This document shows positions 23,520 through 32,631 of a DNA stretch of 45,929 nucleotides, piece after piece. Each line of letters starts with the position of its first letter. Positions within the stretch are counted from its first letter, which is position 1. The stretch covers positions 1 to 45,929 of the forward strand of contig JAFGXH010000267.1 in the NCBI GenBank assembly GCA_016936735.1, given 5' to 3'. The translations under genes were made by a program, and so were the position numbers. The stretch comes from a bacterium (GTDB lineage: Bacteria > UBP6 > JAFGXH01). The notes below the pieces were generated by a model. It had not been told where the DNA came from. It made no database searches and worked only from the letters and a program-made list of their open reading frames with translations.

Positions 23520-24530
23520 ATGAAAAAAATCTTTGCTTTATGGGAGTGGTATAGACTCAAAACAAAAGGAAAAAAGTTTCACAATGGTAAAAGAAAATAT
23601 ATTAAAAGATATAAAAAAAGATTATCTGAAGAGGCTATTATTGAACTTAACAACTCTTTTGATGAGTTAAAAAAGGGCTTAAAGTTAAAAATGGCTCAAA
23701 AAGAGGAGTTTGAAGTAATTTTTCAAAATACAAAAGATGTTTTGAAAAAACATCTTCCAGATACAGTTAGTAGGCCAATTAGAGAGTTTATTGAGATTCT
23801 TATATCTGCTTTTATAATTGTGTTTATTTTAAGGGCTTTGATTGTAGATACATACCATATTCCAACAGGAAGTATGATTCCAACAATAATGCCAGGAGAT
23901 AGAATATTTGCATCTAAATTTATTTATGGCTTTTCAATTCCATTTACAAATATAAAATTTGCCTATTGGAATAAACCAAGTAAAGGTGATATTATTATAT
24001 TTGAACCACCATCAAATGTAAAAGAGGAGTTTCCAGGAGCTCCTGGAACATTGGATAATTTTGTAAAAAGAGTTTTTGCTTTTGGTGGAGACTCTATTGA
24101 AATAAAAGATCAGCAAATATATGTAAATGGAGAGGCTGTAAAAAGAGAGCTTGTAAAGGAGCATTTTATATTTAAAGATCAGCATAATTCAGAGTGGTTC
24201 AATTATCATGCAAAACTTTATAAAGAGCAATTTGGGGATAATACATACTATACTGTAAATAAAATTCCAAATGTTTATGATAGAGCAAATTTTGGAGTTG
24301 ATAAAGCAGGAAAAATATCATTTGATAAAGAGACTATTGTAGGACCATATATTGTTCCTAAAGATCATTTTTTTGTTATTGGGGATAATAGAGATGGTAG
24401 TAATGATAGTCGTTATTGGGGACCTGTTCCAATGGATAACATAAAAGGTGCTCCAATGATAACTTGGTTGTCAATTATTGATGATGAGATTGCATTTAAA
24501 AGAATTCTTAATATCTTCTATAATAAATAG
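23520..24530 (+). CDS. lepB: Signal peptidase I
   Basis: The membrane protease that removes signal peptides from exported proteins, using a Ser-Lys dyad. Its 336 residues include the box with S118 (TGSMIPTIMPGDRI), K183 in FVKRVFAFGGD, and the C-terminal GDNRDGSNDSRYWGPV. A hydrophobic segment (~residues 89-108) anchors it. About 88 mostly basic and charged residues precede the anchor, longer than in minimal enzymes, and would be cytoplasmic. AGGG lies about 6 nt before the ATG. The many signal peptides in the window are its expected substrates, while the lipoproteins need LspA, not seen here. Confidence 0.94.
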   Translation: MKKIFALWEWYRLKTKGKKFHNGKRKYIKRYKKRLSEEAIIELNNSFDELKKGLKLKMAQKEEFEVIFQNTKDVLKKHLPDTVSRPIREFIEILISAFIIVFILRALIVDTYHIPTGSMIPTIMPGDRIFASKFIYGFSIPFTNIKFAYWNKPSKGDIIIFEPPSNVKEEFPGAPGTLDNFVKRVFAFGGDSIEIKDQQIYVNGEAVKRELVKEHFIFKDQHNSEWFNYHAKLYKEQFGDNTYYTVNKIPNVYDRANFGVDKAGKISFDKETIVGPYIVPKDHFFVIGDNRDGSNDSRYWGPVPMDNIKGAPMITWLSIIDDEIAFKRILNIFYNK

Positions 24531-24546
24531 TAGTTTTTTTTAATAT

Positions 24547-25245
24547 TTAAAGAGATTTTTTTATTTGGAAAAATATCAATATTGATAAACTTAGAGTTAT
24601 AAATAGAATAAATCTTCCCCAAACACCCCAAAGTGTTTTATTTATAAATCTGATGTAATATTTTGTTATATAATTATTACTCTCCCAAGTTATTGAGAGT
24701 GGATCCTCTTTTGATATTGATAGATTATATTTAGGATAGTTTTTAAAAATCCACTGTTTATATAATTTTTTACTATTTGGATAGCTATAACTAATCTCTC
24801 TTGCTTCACCTAAATTTTTATAGTTTTTTGAATAATCTGTCATAACTATTTTCGTTTCAGATGAATCAAAATTCTCATAATTTAAAATTCCCATTGGATA
24901 TATATCAATAATGGAGTCATTAAATTTGCTAAATGGCTTATTTTTAAATCTATTATTTTCTCTTATTTTTAAAGAGATGCTTGCAGTATCAACTCTCTCT
25001 TTTTTATCAATTATTATATTTTTATTTAATTTTTGTTGAATCTCACCGTTTAAAAAAAATAGTGTTTCATTATTACTCTCTTTAAAAGAGATTTTACCAA
25101 TTGGTAAAATAGTAGACTCTCCCTCAAAAACTATAATTTTTTGTTGAGTACTATTTTTTGCAAAAAATATAGCCAAAATAATAATAGATAAGGGAATTAT
25201 GAAAATAGAGTATATTTTAAGAGTTTTATTGTTATGAGTATTCAT
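24547..25245 (-). CDS. Membrane protein coupled to tetraheme cytochrome
   Basis: A 232-residue protein. The start at 25245 (MNTHNNKTLKIYS) is chosen because it lies one base after the cytochrome stop, giving translational coupling; upstream in-frame Met codons lie inside the cytochrome gene. Hydrophobic segments at ~residues 10-28 and ~203-226 enclose a ~170-residue probably periplasmic domain (VFEGESTILPIGKISFKE...LFFLNGEIQQ). Topology vaguely recalls small ResB-like cytochrome-maturation proteins, but no diagnostic motif is seen, so function is unknown. Context suggests it anchors, matures or exchanges electrons with the cytochrome. It converges on lepB with only 16 bp between the stops. 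Confidence 0.65.
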   Translation of the reverse strand: MNTHNNKTLKIYSIFIIPLSIIILAIFFAKNSTQQKIIVFEGESTILPIGKISFKESNNETLFFLNGEIQQKLNKNIIIDKKERVDTASISLKIRENNRFKNKPFSKFNDSIIDIYPMGILNYENFDSSETKIVMTDYSKNYKNLGEAREISYSYPNSKKLYKQWIFKNYPKYNLSISKEDPLSITWESNNYITKYYIRFINKTLWGVWGRFILFITLSLSILIFFQIKKSL

Positions 25246-25246
25246 T

Positions 25247-25654
25247 CTATTTTGTACAAACAGACTCTTTTTTAGGGTCTTTTTCTGAACCATGAAGTGA
25301 GTATTTATTATGACATTTCGAACAACTATTTTTTGTAATAGATTTAAGGCCAAGCTTTTTAGCTAACTCTTTATCCTTCATAACATAACTTTTCGCATAA
25401 TATTTTCCATCTCCATGACAGGATTCACAACTAACCCCAACATCAGAACTATCTGGCTTATGACAAGAGTAACATTTTGCCTCTTTTTTTTGTACATCAG
25501 TTAAAGAGTTTTCTGCATTAAAATGAGCTGTTTTTTTCCAATATTCATACTGTTTTTGATGACATTGAGCACAATTCTCAGAACCAAAATGGGTCGTATC
25601 TGAATAAATAGAGAGAGGTATTAGTGTTAATATTATAAAAACTACTAATTTCAA
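25247..25654 (-). CDS. Small tetraheme c-type cytochrome
   Basis: A 135-residue periplasmic electron carrier. Four CXXCH heme sites are present at residues 28-32 (CAQCH), 61-65 (CYSCH), 76-80 (CESCH) and 111-115 (CSKCH), with spacing like the cytochrome c554/NrfB-type multiheme family. I choose the TTG start at 25654: an upstream in-frame ATG at 25666 overlaps its own GGAGG, while that GGAGG lies 6 nt before the TTG and the signal peptide then begins MKLVVFIILTLIPLS. The next gene starts 1 nt after the stop. Electron donor and acceptor are not identifiable from the window. Confidence 0.85.
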   Translation of the reverse strand: MKLVVFIILTLIPLSIYSDTTHFGSENCAQCHQKQYEYWKKTAHFNAENSLTDVQKKEAKCYSCHKPDSSDVGVSCESCHGDGKYYAKSYVMKDKELAKKLGLKSITKNSCSKCHNKYSLHGSEKDPKKESVCTK

Positions 25655-25761
25655 AAAATCCTCCATAAACTAATGCAAGCAGAGATTAACACATTAAATT
25701 AAAAAAATCAACCTCTTTCAAAATTATAGATCGAGAACACTATTTTATAATTTTTATTAGC

Positions 25762-25790
25762 TTGACAATTTTTAACATCTAAAATAGTAT
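25762..25790 (+). promoter_or_regulatory. Sigma-70 promoter of murA
   Basis: TTGACA (25762-25767), 17-bp spacer, TAGTAT (25785-25790), 32 bp before the murA start. Confidence 0.7.
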
Positions 25791-25821
25791 ATCACAGTTA
25801 ACTATGTTAGGAGTTGTTTGC

Positions 25822-27102
25822 ATGGAGAGATTTGTTATACAGGGTGGTAATCCCTTAAATGGTTCAATAACCCCATCAGGTAATAAAAATGAGGTATTAC
25901 CTGTTCTTGCTGCTACCATTTTAACTGATGAAAAAATTATTCTTAGAAATATACCTAAAATAAAAGATGTTGAGGTTGTCATTGAGATTATGAAAGATTT
26001 AGGATCTATTATTGAGTGGATTGATGAAACAACACTATATATTGTTAATAAAGAGATAAATAAAATAGAGTTATCAAAAACACTATGTCAAAAAATAAGA
26101 GCCTCAATACTTTTTTTAGGACCAATGGTTGCAAAACATAAAAGAGTTATTTTACCACCTCCTGGTGGAGATGTTATCGGTAGAAGACGATTAGACACCC
26201 ATTTCATTGGTTTAGAAAAATTGGGTGCAAAAATTGAGATTAGTGATGTTTTTGATGTTTCTGCTGATAAATTACTAGGAAAAGAGATTTTTTTAGATGA
26301 ACCATCTGTTACTGCAACAGAGAATATAATAATGGCAGCTGTTATGGCATCTGGGGTAACAATAATAAGGAATGCTGCAAGAGAGCCACATGTTGTTAAT
26401 TTAACAAAATTTTTGAGTAGTATTGGTGCAAGAATAGAGGGAATTGGAGGTAGTACACTCTATATTACTGGAGTTGATAGACTTTATGGTGGTGAATTTA
26501 CTATATCTCCAGACTATTTAGAGGTTGGTTCTTTTATTGGTCTTGCGGCTCTTACAAATGGCTCAATAAGAATTAAAGATTGCAAAAAAGAGGATATGCA
26601 TATGATTCTTATGAATTTTGAAAAACTTGGTATTTTTGTTGAGTGGGAAGGGAATGATATTATTGTAAAAGAGAACCAGCCACTTATTATAAAAGATGAT
26701 TTTATGGGTGCTGTTCCAAAAATTGATGATGGTCCTTGGCCACATTTTCCAACAGATTTAATGTCTATTGCAATTACTGTAGCAACAAAAGCAAAAGGGA
26801 CTATAATATTTTTTGAAAAAATGTTTGAGGGAAGAATGTATTTTGTTGATAATCTAATTGGAATGGGGGCTAGAATAATACCTTGTGACCCTCATAGAGT
26901 TGTTATTGTTGGTCCATCTGCTTTATATGGAGCAACACTTGATTCGCCAGATGTTCGTGCTGGAATGTCTCTATTAATTGCAGCTCTTGCTGCAAAAGGG
27001 GAATCTAAAATATATAATATTAGACAAATTGATAGAGGTTATGCCTTTATAGAGAGAAAACTTCAATCTCTTGGTGCCTCTATTGTTAGAGAATCCATAT
27101 AA
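25822..27102 (+). CDS. murA: UDP-N-acetylglucosamine 1-carboxyvinyltransferase (Asp-type MurA)
   Basis: First committed step of peptidoglycan synthesis: transfers enolpyruvate from PEP to UDP-GlcNAc in the cytoplasm. It has 426 residues from the start at 25822 (MERFVIQGG), preferred over 25804 because AGGAG (25809-25813) precedes it and the conserved K22-N23 (GNKN) then falls at its standard number. The active-site loop reads PPPGGDVIGRRRLDTH: Asp117 replaces the usual catalytic Cys. Asp variants, as in Mycobacterium and Chlamydia, stay active and resist fosfomycin. Other signatures (DAPWPH-like DDGPWPHFPTDLMS, PDVRAGMSLLIAALAAKG, RGYAFIERKL) are intact. A second MurA paralogue elsewhere cannot be excluded. 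Confidence 0.9.
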   Translation: MERFVIQGGNPLNGSITPSGNKNEVLPVLAATILTDEKIILRNIPKIKDVEVVIEIMKDLGSIIEWIDETTLYIVNKEINKIELSKTLCQKIRASILFLGPMVAKHKRVILPPPGGDVIGRRRLDTHFIGLEKLGAKIEISDVFDVSADKLLGKEIFLDEPSVTATENIIMAAVMASGVTIIRNAAREPHVVNLTKFLSSIGARIEGIGGSTLYITGVDRLYGGEFTISPDYLEVGSFIGLAALTNGSIRIKDCKKEDMHMILMNFEKLGIFVEWEGNDIIVKENQPLIIKDDFMGAVPKIDDGPWPHFPTDLMSIAITVATKAKGTIIFFEKMFEGRMYFVDNLIGMGARIIPCDPHRVVIVGPSALYGATLDSPDVRAGMSLLIAALAAKGESKIYNIRQIDRGYAFIERKLQSLGASIVRESI

Positions 27103-27386
27103 TTGATTAGAATTTTCACTTTTTTATAAATAATTTTAATTGTCCAAAAAATAGTAATTGAGAAGAGTGTAGCTCTTTTAACATCAATAGCCTAAAAAAG
27201 ATATTAATAGATTGTTAAATGAGCAAAGTTATAATAAAAAAATCATAGTTTAGTTGAATAATTTAACTATAAATAAGAAAAAAGAGTGAATTTGTAATTT
27301 TCTTGTGACTAATAGATAAGCTCTTGATTAACTAATTTGATTTATAGTAAATTATATATCCTATCTTTTGGTGCAAGGAGAATTTT

Positions 27387-28346
27387 ATGGCTAGAAAGAC
27401 AATTGTTATCGCTCTTGGAGGCAATGCAATTAAACAGGCAAATGAACAGGGAACTTATGAAGAACAGATGAGAAATGTTCTTATCACATCTAAAGAGATT
27501 GTTAAACTACTTAAAGCTGGTTATCGTCTTGTTATAACTCATGGAAATGGACCTCAAGCTGGTTCTCTTTTAATCCAACAAGAGGCTGGGAATAAAGAGG
27601 TTCCAGCTCAACCACTTGATGCTGTTGGTGGAATGACACAGGGACAAATTGGTTATATGATGCAACAATGTCTTACAAATCTTATTGGAGATGAAAGACT
27701 TCAAATTCCAGTTGTATCAATTGTTAATCAAGTTCGTGTATCTGCTGATGACCCAGATTTCAATAATCCATCTAAACCTGTTGGTCCATTCTACTCAAAA
27801 GATGAGGCAGAACAGCTTAAAGTCATAAAACCAGATTGGATTATGAAAGAGGTAAAACCTCAAACAGTTGAAAAAAGATTCCGCAGAGTTGTTGCATCTC
27901 CAGACCCAATTCAAAATATGGAGGCTATTGCAATTAGAAGAATGCTTGATAGTGGTCTTCTTGTTATTGCATCTGGTGGTGGTGGTATTCCTGTTGTTTA
28001 TGATGAAAATAGACATTTAAAAGGTATTGCTGCTGTTATTGATAAAGATTTAGCTGGTGCAAAACTTGCAGAGGTTGTTGGTGCAGATATCTTTTTAATT
28101 CTTACTGATGTTTCAAATGCATGTATTCAATATGGAAAACCAGATGAGAAAAAACTAGGAGTTCTCTCTTATGATGAGATGAAAAAATATTCTCAAGAGG
28201 GGCATTTTGGTTCTGGAAGTATGGGACCAAAAGTTAATGCAGCTCTTCGTTTTGTTGAGTATGGTGGTGAACGTGCTATCATTACATCACTTGACCAAGC
28301 TTTTGAAGCAATAACAAAATCAGCAGGAACTCAAATTTTAAAATAG
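27387..28346 (+). CDS. arcC: Carbamate kinase
   Basis: Catalyses carbamoyl phosphate + ADP to ATP, CO2 and ammonia in the cytoplasm, the ATP-yielding last step of arginine, agmatine, allantoin or purine fermentation. At 319 residues it is full length, with ALGGNAI, THGNGPQAG, QPLDAVGGMTQGQIGYMMQQ, VASPDP, ASGGGGIPVV, LTDVSNACIQYGKP and GSMGPKVNAA intact. AAGGAG precedes the ATG. No arginine deiminase or ornithine carbamoyltransferase gene is adjacent; the next gene is ygfK, and in enterobacteria and clostridia these two occur together in purine/uric-acid degradation clusters. That pathway assignment is therefore contextual. Confidence 0.95.
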   Translation: MARKTIVIALGGNAIKQANEQGTYEEQMRNVLITSKEIVKLLKAGYRLVITHGNGPQAGSLLIQQEAGNKEVPAQPLDAVGGMTQGQIGYMMQQCLTNLIGDERLQIPVVSIVNQVRVSADDPDFNNPSKPVGPFYSKDEAEQLKVIKPDWIMKEVKPQTVEKRFRRVVASPDPIQNMEAIAIRRMLDSGLLVIASGGGGIPVVYDENRHLKGIAAVIDKDLAGAKLAEVVGADIFLILTDVSNACIQYGKPDEKKLGVLSYDEMKKYSQEGHFGSGSMGPKVNAALRFVEYGGERAIITSLDQAFEAITKSAGTQILK

Positions 28347-28412
28347 TGGTTGTTTCAGTTATATCAAATATTTTAATAAAAAAATATTAATGATATTAAA
28401 TTTTATATCTTG

Positions 28413-28438
28413 CAGTGGGTTAAAACCCACTGTTCATT
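28413..28438. repeat. REP-like palindrome, copy 2
   Basis: A perfect palindrome with 9-bp arms, CAGTGGGTT-AA-AACCCACTG (28413-28432), followed by TTCATT as at 11855-11861. Relative to copy 1, a C:G pair in the arms is replaced by T:A, so base pairing is kept. It lies between arcC and ygfK; a T-run 20 nt downstream is too far for a classical terminator. Confidence 0.7.
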
Positions 28439-28466
28439 CATATATTTTTTTGTTTAAACAGAAAAA

Positions 28467-28475
28467 TGCTATAAT
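28467..28475 (+). promoter_or_regulatory. Extended -10 promoter of ygfK
   Basis: TGC directly before TATAAT (28470-28475) forms an extended -10; a weak TTGTTT lies 14 bp further upstream. The ygfK start is 28 bp downstream with AAGGAG at 28490-28495. Confidence 0.55.
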
Positions 28476-28503
28476 CGGTTTTTAATATCAAAGGAGTAGT
28501 AGA

Positions 28504-31500
28504 ATGAGTGACAGATTTTCATTAGTTCCAATAAAACAGCTTGTGAAATGGATTTTAAATGAGTATGAAACAAAAGGGGAGATATTTGGAATATCTAAAG
28601 AGCTTTTCTTTACACCAAAAAAAGATGATAGTTTTAGATTAAAAAGATTTGGACAGCTTCTTGAAACACCTCTTGGAGTTGCTGCTGGACCACATACACA
28701 AATGGCTCAAAATATTGTTGCTGCTTGGTTAGTAGGAGCAAGATATATTGAGTTAAAAACTGTTCAAACTCTTGATGAGATTGCTGTTTCTAAACCATGT
28801 ATTGATATGGAGGATGAGGGATATAACTGCGAATGGTCACAAGAGCTTCGTCTTACAGAATCATTTGAAGAGTATCTTAAAGCTTGGATTATTATTCATC
28901 TTTTACGCCATAAATTTGGCTGGAAAAATGAGAATAGTGAACTTGGAACTATTTTTAATATGAGTGTTGGTTATAGTTATGATGGAATTTTAAATGAGAA
29001 TGTTCAAAAATTCCTTAATAACATGCAAAATGCAGAGGAGTTAAAAAAACAGTATATTGATGAGATTAGAGAGCTTTATAGTGAGATTGATAACATCAAT
29101 ATACCTAATATTTTATCAGATAATTTAACACTCTCAACAATGCACGGATGCCCACCAGAGGAGATTGAGAAAATCGCTAACTATTTGATAACAGAGAGAA
29201 AACTTCATACAACAATTAAATTAAATCCAACACTTCTTGGAAGTGAAAAATTAAGATATATTCTTAATGATAAACTTGGATTTAGCACTGTTGTTCCTGA
29301 TATCGCATTTGAGCATGATTTAAAATATCCTGATGCAGTTGCAATGATTAGAAGATTAACAACTCTTGCTGATAAAGAGGGACTATTTTTTGGTTTGAAA
29401 CTCACAAATACTCTTGAGAGTGTTAATATAAAATCTGTTTTCCCTGAAAATGAAAAAATGATGTATATGTCTGGAAGAGCTCTTCATGCAGTAAGTGTTC
29501 ATGTTGCTGAAAGAGTTCAAATTGAGTTTGGTGGAAAACTTGATATCTCTTTTTCTGCTGGAGCAGATGCTTTTAATATTGGAAAAATATTGGCTCTTAA
29601 TATCAGACCAGTTACAGTTTGCTCAGACCTTTTAAAACCAGGTGGTTATGGTCGTATGGCTCAATATATTAAAACAATAAGTCATACTATGAGAGAGGCA
29701 TCTGCAAAATCTATTGAGGAGTTAACACTAAAAAAAGCAGGAAAAGAGTCACTTGAAGAGGCTATTGTTAATAATTTAAAAAAATATGCTGTTGAGGTCT
29801 TAGAGGATAAAAGATATCACTCTGAAGAGCATCCCTGGGAACCAATTAAAACAGATAGAGTGCTTAATAGTTTTGATTGTATTAAAGCACCTTGTGAAAC
29901 AACATGCCCAACACATCAAAACATTCCTCAATATATGTATTTAACATCTATTGGTGAGTTTGAAAAGGCTTTAGAGGTTATTAGATCTAGCAACCCATTC
30001 CCAAATTCAACAGGAATGGCTTGTGATCACACTTGTGAATTCAAATGTACACGTATTAATTATGATAATCCTCTTATGATTAGAGAGATAAAAAGATTTG
30101 TTGCCTCTGTTGAGAAAACAGCAAAAACTCCAGAGAAAAACTCAAGTAATGGTAAAAAAGTATCCATTATTGGTGCTGGACCATCTGGGTTATCTGCAGC
30201 ATACTATCTTGCTCAAAAAGGTTTTTCTGTTAAAGTTTTTGAAGCTAAAACTCCTGCTGGTGGTATGTTAACTCATGCACTTCCAGATTTTAGAGCATTA
30301 AATGAAAAAGTTGATAGTGATATTGAACTGATTCGCTCTCTTGGTGTTGAGATAGTTGAAAATCATCCAGTAAAAACAAAAGAGGCTTTTGAAAACATTA
30401 AAAATAGCTCCGATTACCTTTATATATCAACTGGTGCAGCTAAAGCTAAAAATATGGATATTGAGGGTGAAAATAGTGATGGAGTTTGGGATTTCTTAAC
30501 ATTTTTAGATCAATCAAAATATGGTAAAATAGAGAATGTTCCAACAGAGATTCTTGTTATTGGTGGTGGAAACTCCGCAATAGATGCTGCAAGAAGTGCT
30601 AAACGTCTTGTTGGTGATAAAGGCTCTGTAAAACTTGTATATAGAAGAACTCGTAAAGAGATGCCAGCAGATAGAGAGGAGATAAAAGATTTAATTGAGG
30701 AGAATATCCCAATTGTTGAACTTAAAGCTCCTGTTAGAGTTGTAACAGAGAATGGAAAAACTGTTGGATTAGAGTGTATTACAATGAAATTAAGTGATCC
30801 TGATGAGAGTGGTCGTCGTCGTCCTGTTCCTGTTGAGGGTTCAAATGAGATTATTCCTGCAGGTTGGATTATTAAAGCGATTGGACAGGATACTGTTCTC
30901 CCATTTTTAGAGGATAGTGGAGTTGAATTAACAAAATGGAAAACAGTTAAAACAGACCCATATACACATGAAACAACACTGAAATCTGTTTTTGCTGGTG
31001 GAGATGTTTCAAGAGGTCCAGCATCTATTATCAAAGCTGTTGCAGATGGTAAAGAGGTTGCATTCCAAATTGCAAAAGAGAATGAACTTTCATTTAAAGA
31101 GACACCAAAAACAGAGAAAAATATCTCTAGAACTCAACTAAAAGTTAAAAAATCTGAAAGAGTTAACTCTATGGGATTACCAATTATTGAGGATGCAAAT
31201 AGAGATAAATTTGAGATAATTGTTAGAAACCTAACAGAAGAAGAGGCTATAAAAGAGGCATCTCGTTGTTTATATTGTGATGAGATTTGTGATGTTTGCG
31301 TATCTGTTTGTCCTAATAGAGCAAATGTATCATATAAATCAACTCCAAAAAAATATGTTTTTAATGAGTTATCTATTGTTAATGGTTCTATTCAAGAGAG
31401 AGATGTTAAAACATTTGAAACAAAACAGAGATATCAAGTATTAAATGTTGGTGACTTTTGTAATGAGTGTGGAAACTGTTCAACATTCTGCCCAACAAAT

Positions 31501-31815
31501 GGTAGACCATATGAGGATAAACCTAAATTCTATTTAACAGAAGCTAGTTTTAATCCTGAGAAAAATGGATATTTTCATGCTATTGAGAGTGGTGTTCACT
31601 CAATCACAGCAAAATTTAATGGAGTTGAATATAAACTTACATCAAATGGAGAGTTTTATCTTTATGAGAACTCTGTTGCATCTGTAAAACTTAATAGAGA
31701 TAATCTCTCTGTTGTGAATATTGATGTAAAATCTGATGGAGATATCTCTCTTGAAAACTGTGCAAAAATGAGTCTTCTTCTTGATGCTTTTGAATCCGAT
31801 TTAGTTTATATCTAA
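28504..31815 (+). CDS. ygfK: YgfK-type FAD/iron-sulfur oxidoreductase
   Basis: A 1103-residue cytoplasmic protein. Residues ~1-430 are dihydroorotate-dehydrogenase-like (LETPLGVAAGPHTQMAQNI, TMHGCPPEEIE). From C459 comes a GltD-like part: CIKAPCETTCPTHQNIPQYM and CDHTCEFKCTR for Fe-S clusters, FAD fold GAGPSG (~557), NADPH-type GGGNSA (~687). The C-terminus has ferredoxin-like clusters at ~922 (CLYCDEICDVCVSVCP) and ~986 (CNECGNCSTFCP). Databases often call it a selenate reductase subunit; the architecture rather predicts an NAD(P)H-linked reductase. Next to carbamate kinase it fits the anaerobic uric-acid/purine degradation clusters of gut bacteria. Other members of that set (xanthine dehydrogenase, ssnA, hydA, ygeX) are not in the window. 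Confidence 0.88.
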   Translation: MSDRFSLVPIKQLVKWILNEYETKGEIFGISKELFFTPKKDDSFRLKRFGQLLETPLGVAAGPHTQMAQNIVAAWLVGARYIELKTVQTLDEIAVSKPCIDMEDEGYNCEWSQELRLTESFEEYLKAWIIIHLLRHKFGWKNENSELGTIFNMSVGYSYDGILNENVQKFLNNMQNAEELKKQYIDEIRELYSEIDNINIPNILSDNLTLSTMHGCPPEEIEKIANYLITERKLHTTIKLNPTLLGSEKLRYILNDKLGFSTVVPDIAFEHDLKYPDAVAMIRRLTTLADKEGLFFGLKLTNTLESVNIKSVFPENEKMMYMSGRALHAVSVHVAERVQIEFGGKLDISFSAGADAFNIGKILALNIRPVTVCSDLLKPGGYGRMAQYIKTISHTMREASAKSIEELTLKKAGKESLEEAIVNNLKKYAVEVLEDKRYHSEEHPWEPIKTDRVLNSFDCIKAPCETTCPTHQNIPQYMYLTSIGEFEKALEVIRSSNPFPNSTGMACDHTCEFKCTRINYDNPLMIREIKRFVASVEKTAKTPEKNSSNGKKVSIIGAGPSGLSAAYYLAQKGFSVKVFEAKTPAGGMLTHALPDFRALNEKVDSDIELIRSLGVEIVENHPVKTKEAFENIKNSSDYLYISTGAAKAKNMDIEGENSDGVWDFLTFLDQSKYGKIENVPTEILVIGGGNSAIDAARSAKRLVGDKGSVKLVYRRTRKEMPADREEIKDLIEENIPIVELKAPVRVVTENGKTVGLECITMKLSDPDESGRRRPVPVEGSNEIIPAGWIIKAIGQDTVLPFLEDSGVELTKWKTVKTDPYTHETTLKSVFAGGDVSRGPASIIKAVADGKEVAFQIAKENELSFKETPKTEKNISRTQLKVKKSERVNSMGLPIIEDANRDKFEIIVRNLTEEEAIKEASRCLYCDEICDVCVSVCPNRANVSYKSTPKKYVFNELSIVNGSIQERDVKTFETKQRYQVLNVGDFCNECGNCSTFCPTNGRPYEDKPKFYLTEASFNPEKNGYFHAIESGVHSITAKFNGVEYKLTSNGEFYLYENSVASVKLNRDNLSVVNIDVKSDGDISLENCAKMSLLLDAFESDLVYI

Positions 31816-32014
31816 TATCTAATTGCAATTCTTGATAATTAAATAGTCATTTTTATAATATAGTTTCAGTAAAATTATTATCTTTCCTTAACTCTCTAAC
31901 AAACTCTTTTAAAATTTTAAAAAAATAACCAAAATCACTTTCTATTGAATAATATTAATTTTGTATAATTGATTTGAATATCTATTAGATTCTTTTATAT
32001 CTGATTCTAAAAAT

Positions 32015-32623
32015 TTATAAGAAGTTTTTTTTGATAGTTTCAATAGTCTCTTTAAGTGAACGATCTCTTGTTGGTTCTCCTAAAGCCTCCACTTTCCACT
32101 CTCCATTATGTTTATATATTTTTCCAAGAACCATTGATACAGAACCAGAGAATTTTGGATCTGATGCAATATTATAGCTTGCAAAAACATTGACAACTTT
32201 TTTAGGAGTTCCCTCATAAAGTCTTAATCTTGCAAATGGAATAGATGCAAAATCCTGTCCTTTAAAACTATTTAGTATAAAAAACATTTTATCTGCATTC
32301 TCTGTTATTTGCTTAAGATTAATAGTGATAACCTCATTATCTAATCCATCATCACCACCACTATCACCACTTCTATCATCACCACTATGTTTTATTGCTC
32401 CATCTCTTGATTTTAAACTTCCATAATAGACTGTATCAAGAATAAAACCTTTACTATCAAACAAAACAACAGATGAGTCTAAATCAACAGTCTCTGTTTT
32501 TGTTCCAAAAAATCCTTTTTTCTGGATAGAACCCCAATTTAGACCAATACAAATCTCTGTTAATTTTGTACCATTATCCTTCTCGAGTTTTATTTTTTCA
32601 CCCTTCACTAAATTGATAGGCAT
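32015..32623 (-). CDS. TerD-family protein, divergent third copy
   Basis: The protein has 202 residues and is a member of the TerD/TerZ stress-protein family: calcium-binding beta-sandwich proteins of the cytoplasm. MPINLVKGEKIKLEK, VDLDSSVVLFD and HSGDDRSGDSGGDDGLDNEVI match the family's acidic metal-binding loops. It differs from its two neighbours by an insert near residue 35 (QKKGFFGTKTET) and by a different C-terminus, most like TerZ. AGGGGGAG lies upstream of the start. It is the last gene of a three-gene minus-strand operon, 8 nt after the second copy. It converges on ygfK across a 199-bp gap in which I see no clear terminator. Confidence 0.85.
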   Translation of the reverse strand: MPINLVKGEKIKLEKDNGTKLTEICIGLNWGSIQKKGFFGTKTETVDLDSSVVLFDSKGFILDTVYYGSLKSRDGAIKHSGDDRSGDSGGDDGLDNEVITINLKQITENADKMFFILNSFKGQDFASIPFARLRLYEGTPKKVVNVFASYNIASDPKFSGSVSMVLGKIYKHNGEWKVEALGEPTRDRSLKETIETIKKNFL

Positions 32624-32631
32624 TACTCCCC

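Noticed and set aside
28413-28460. Intrinsic terminator of arcC
   Set aside because: The hairpin is good but the T-run starts about 20 nt after it; the element recurs elsewhere, so it is listed as a repeat.
30510-31034. 174-codon minus-strand frame inside ygfK
   Set aside because: Antisense shadow of a conserved reading frame with no start signals.
28504-31815. Calling the large oxidoreductase a selenate reductase
   Set aside because: It has no molybdopterin domain; the selenate label is an inherited database name. The sequence supports a GltD-like FAD/Fe-S protein only.
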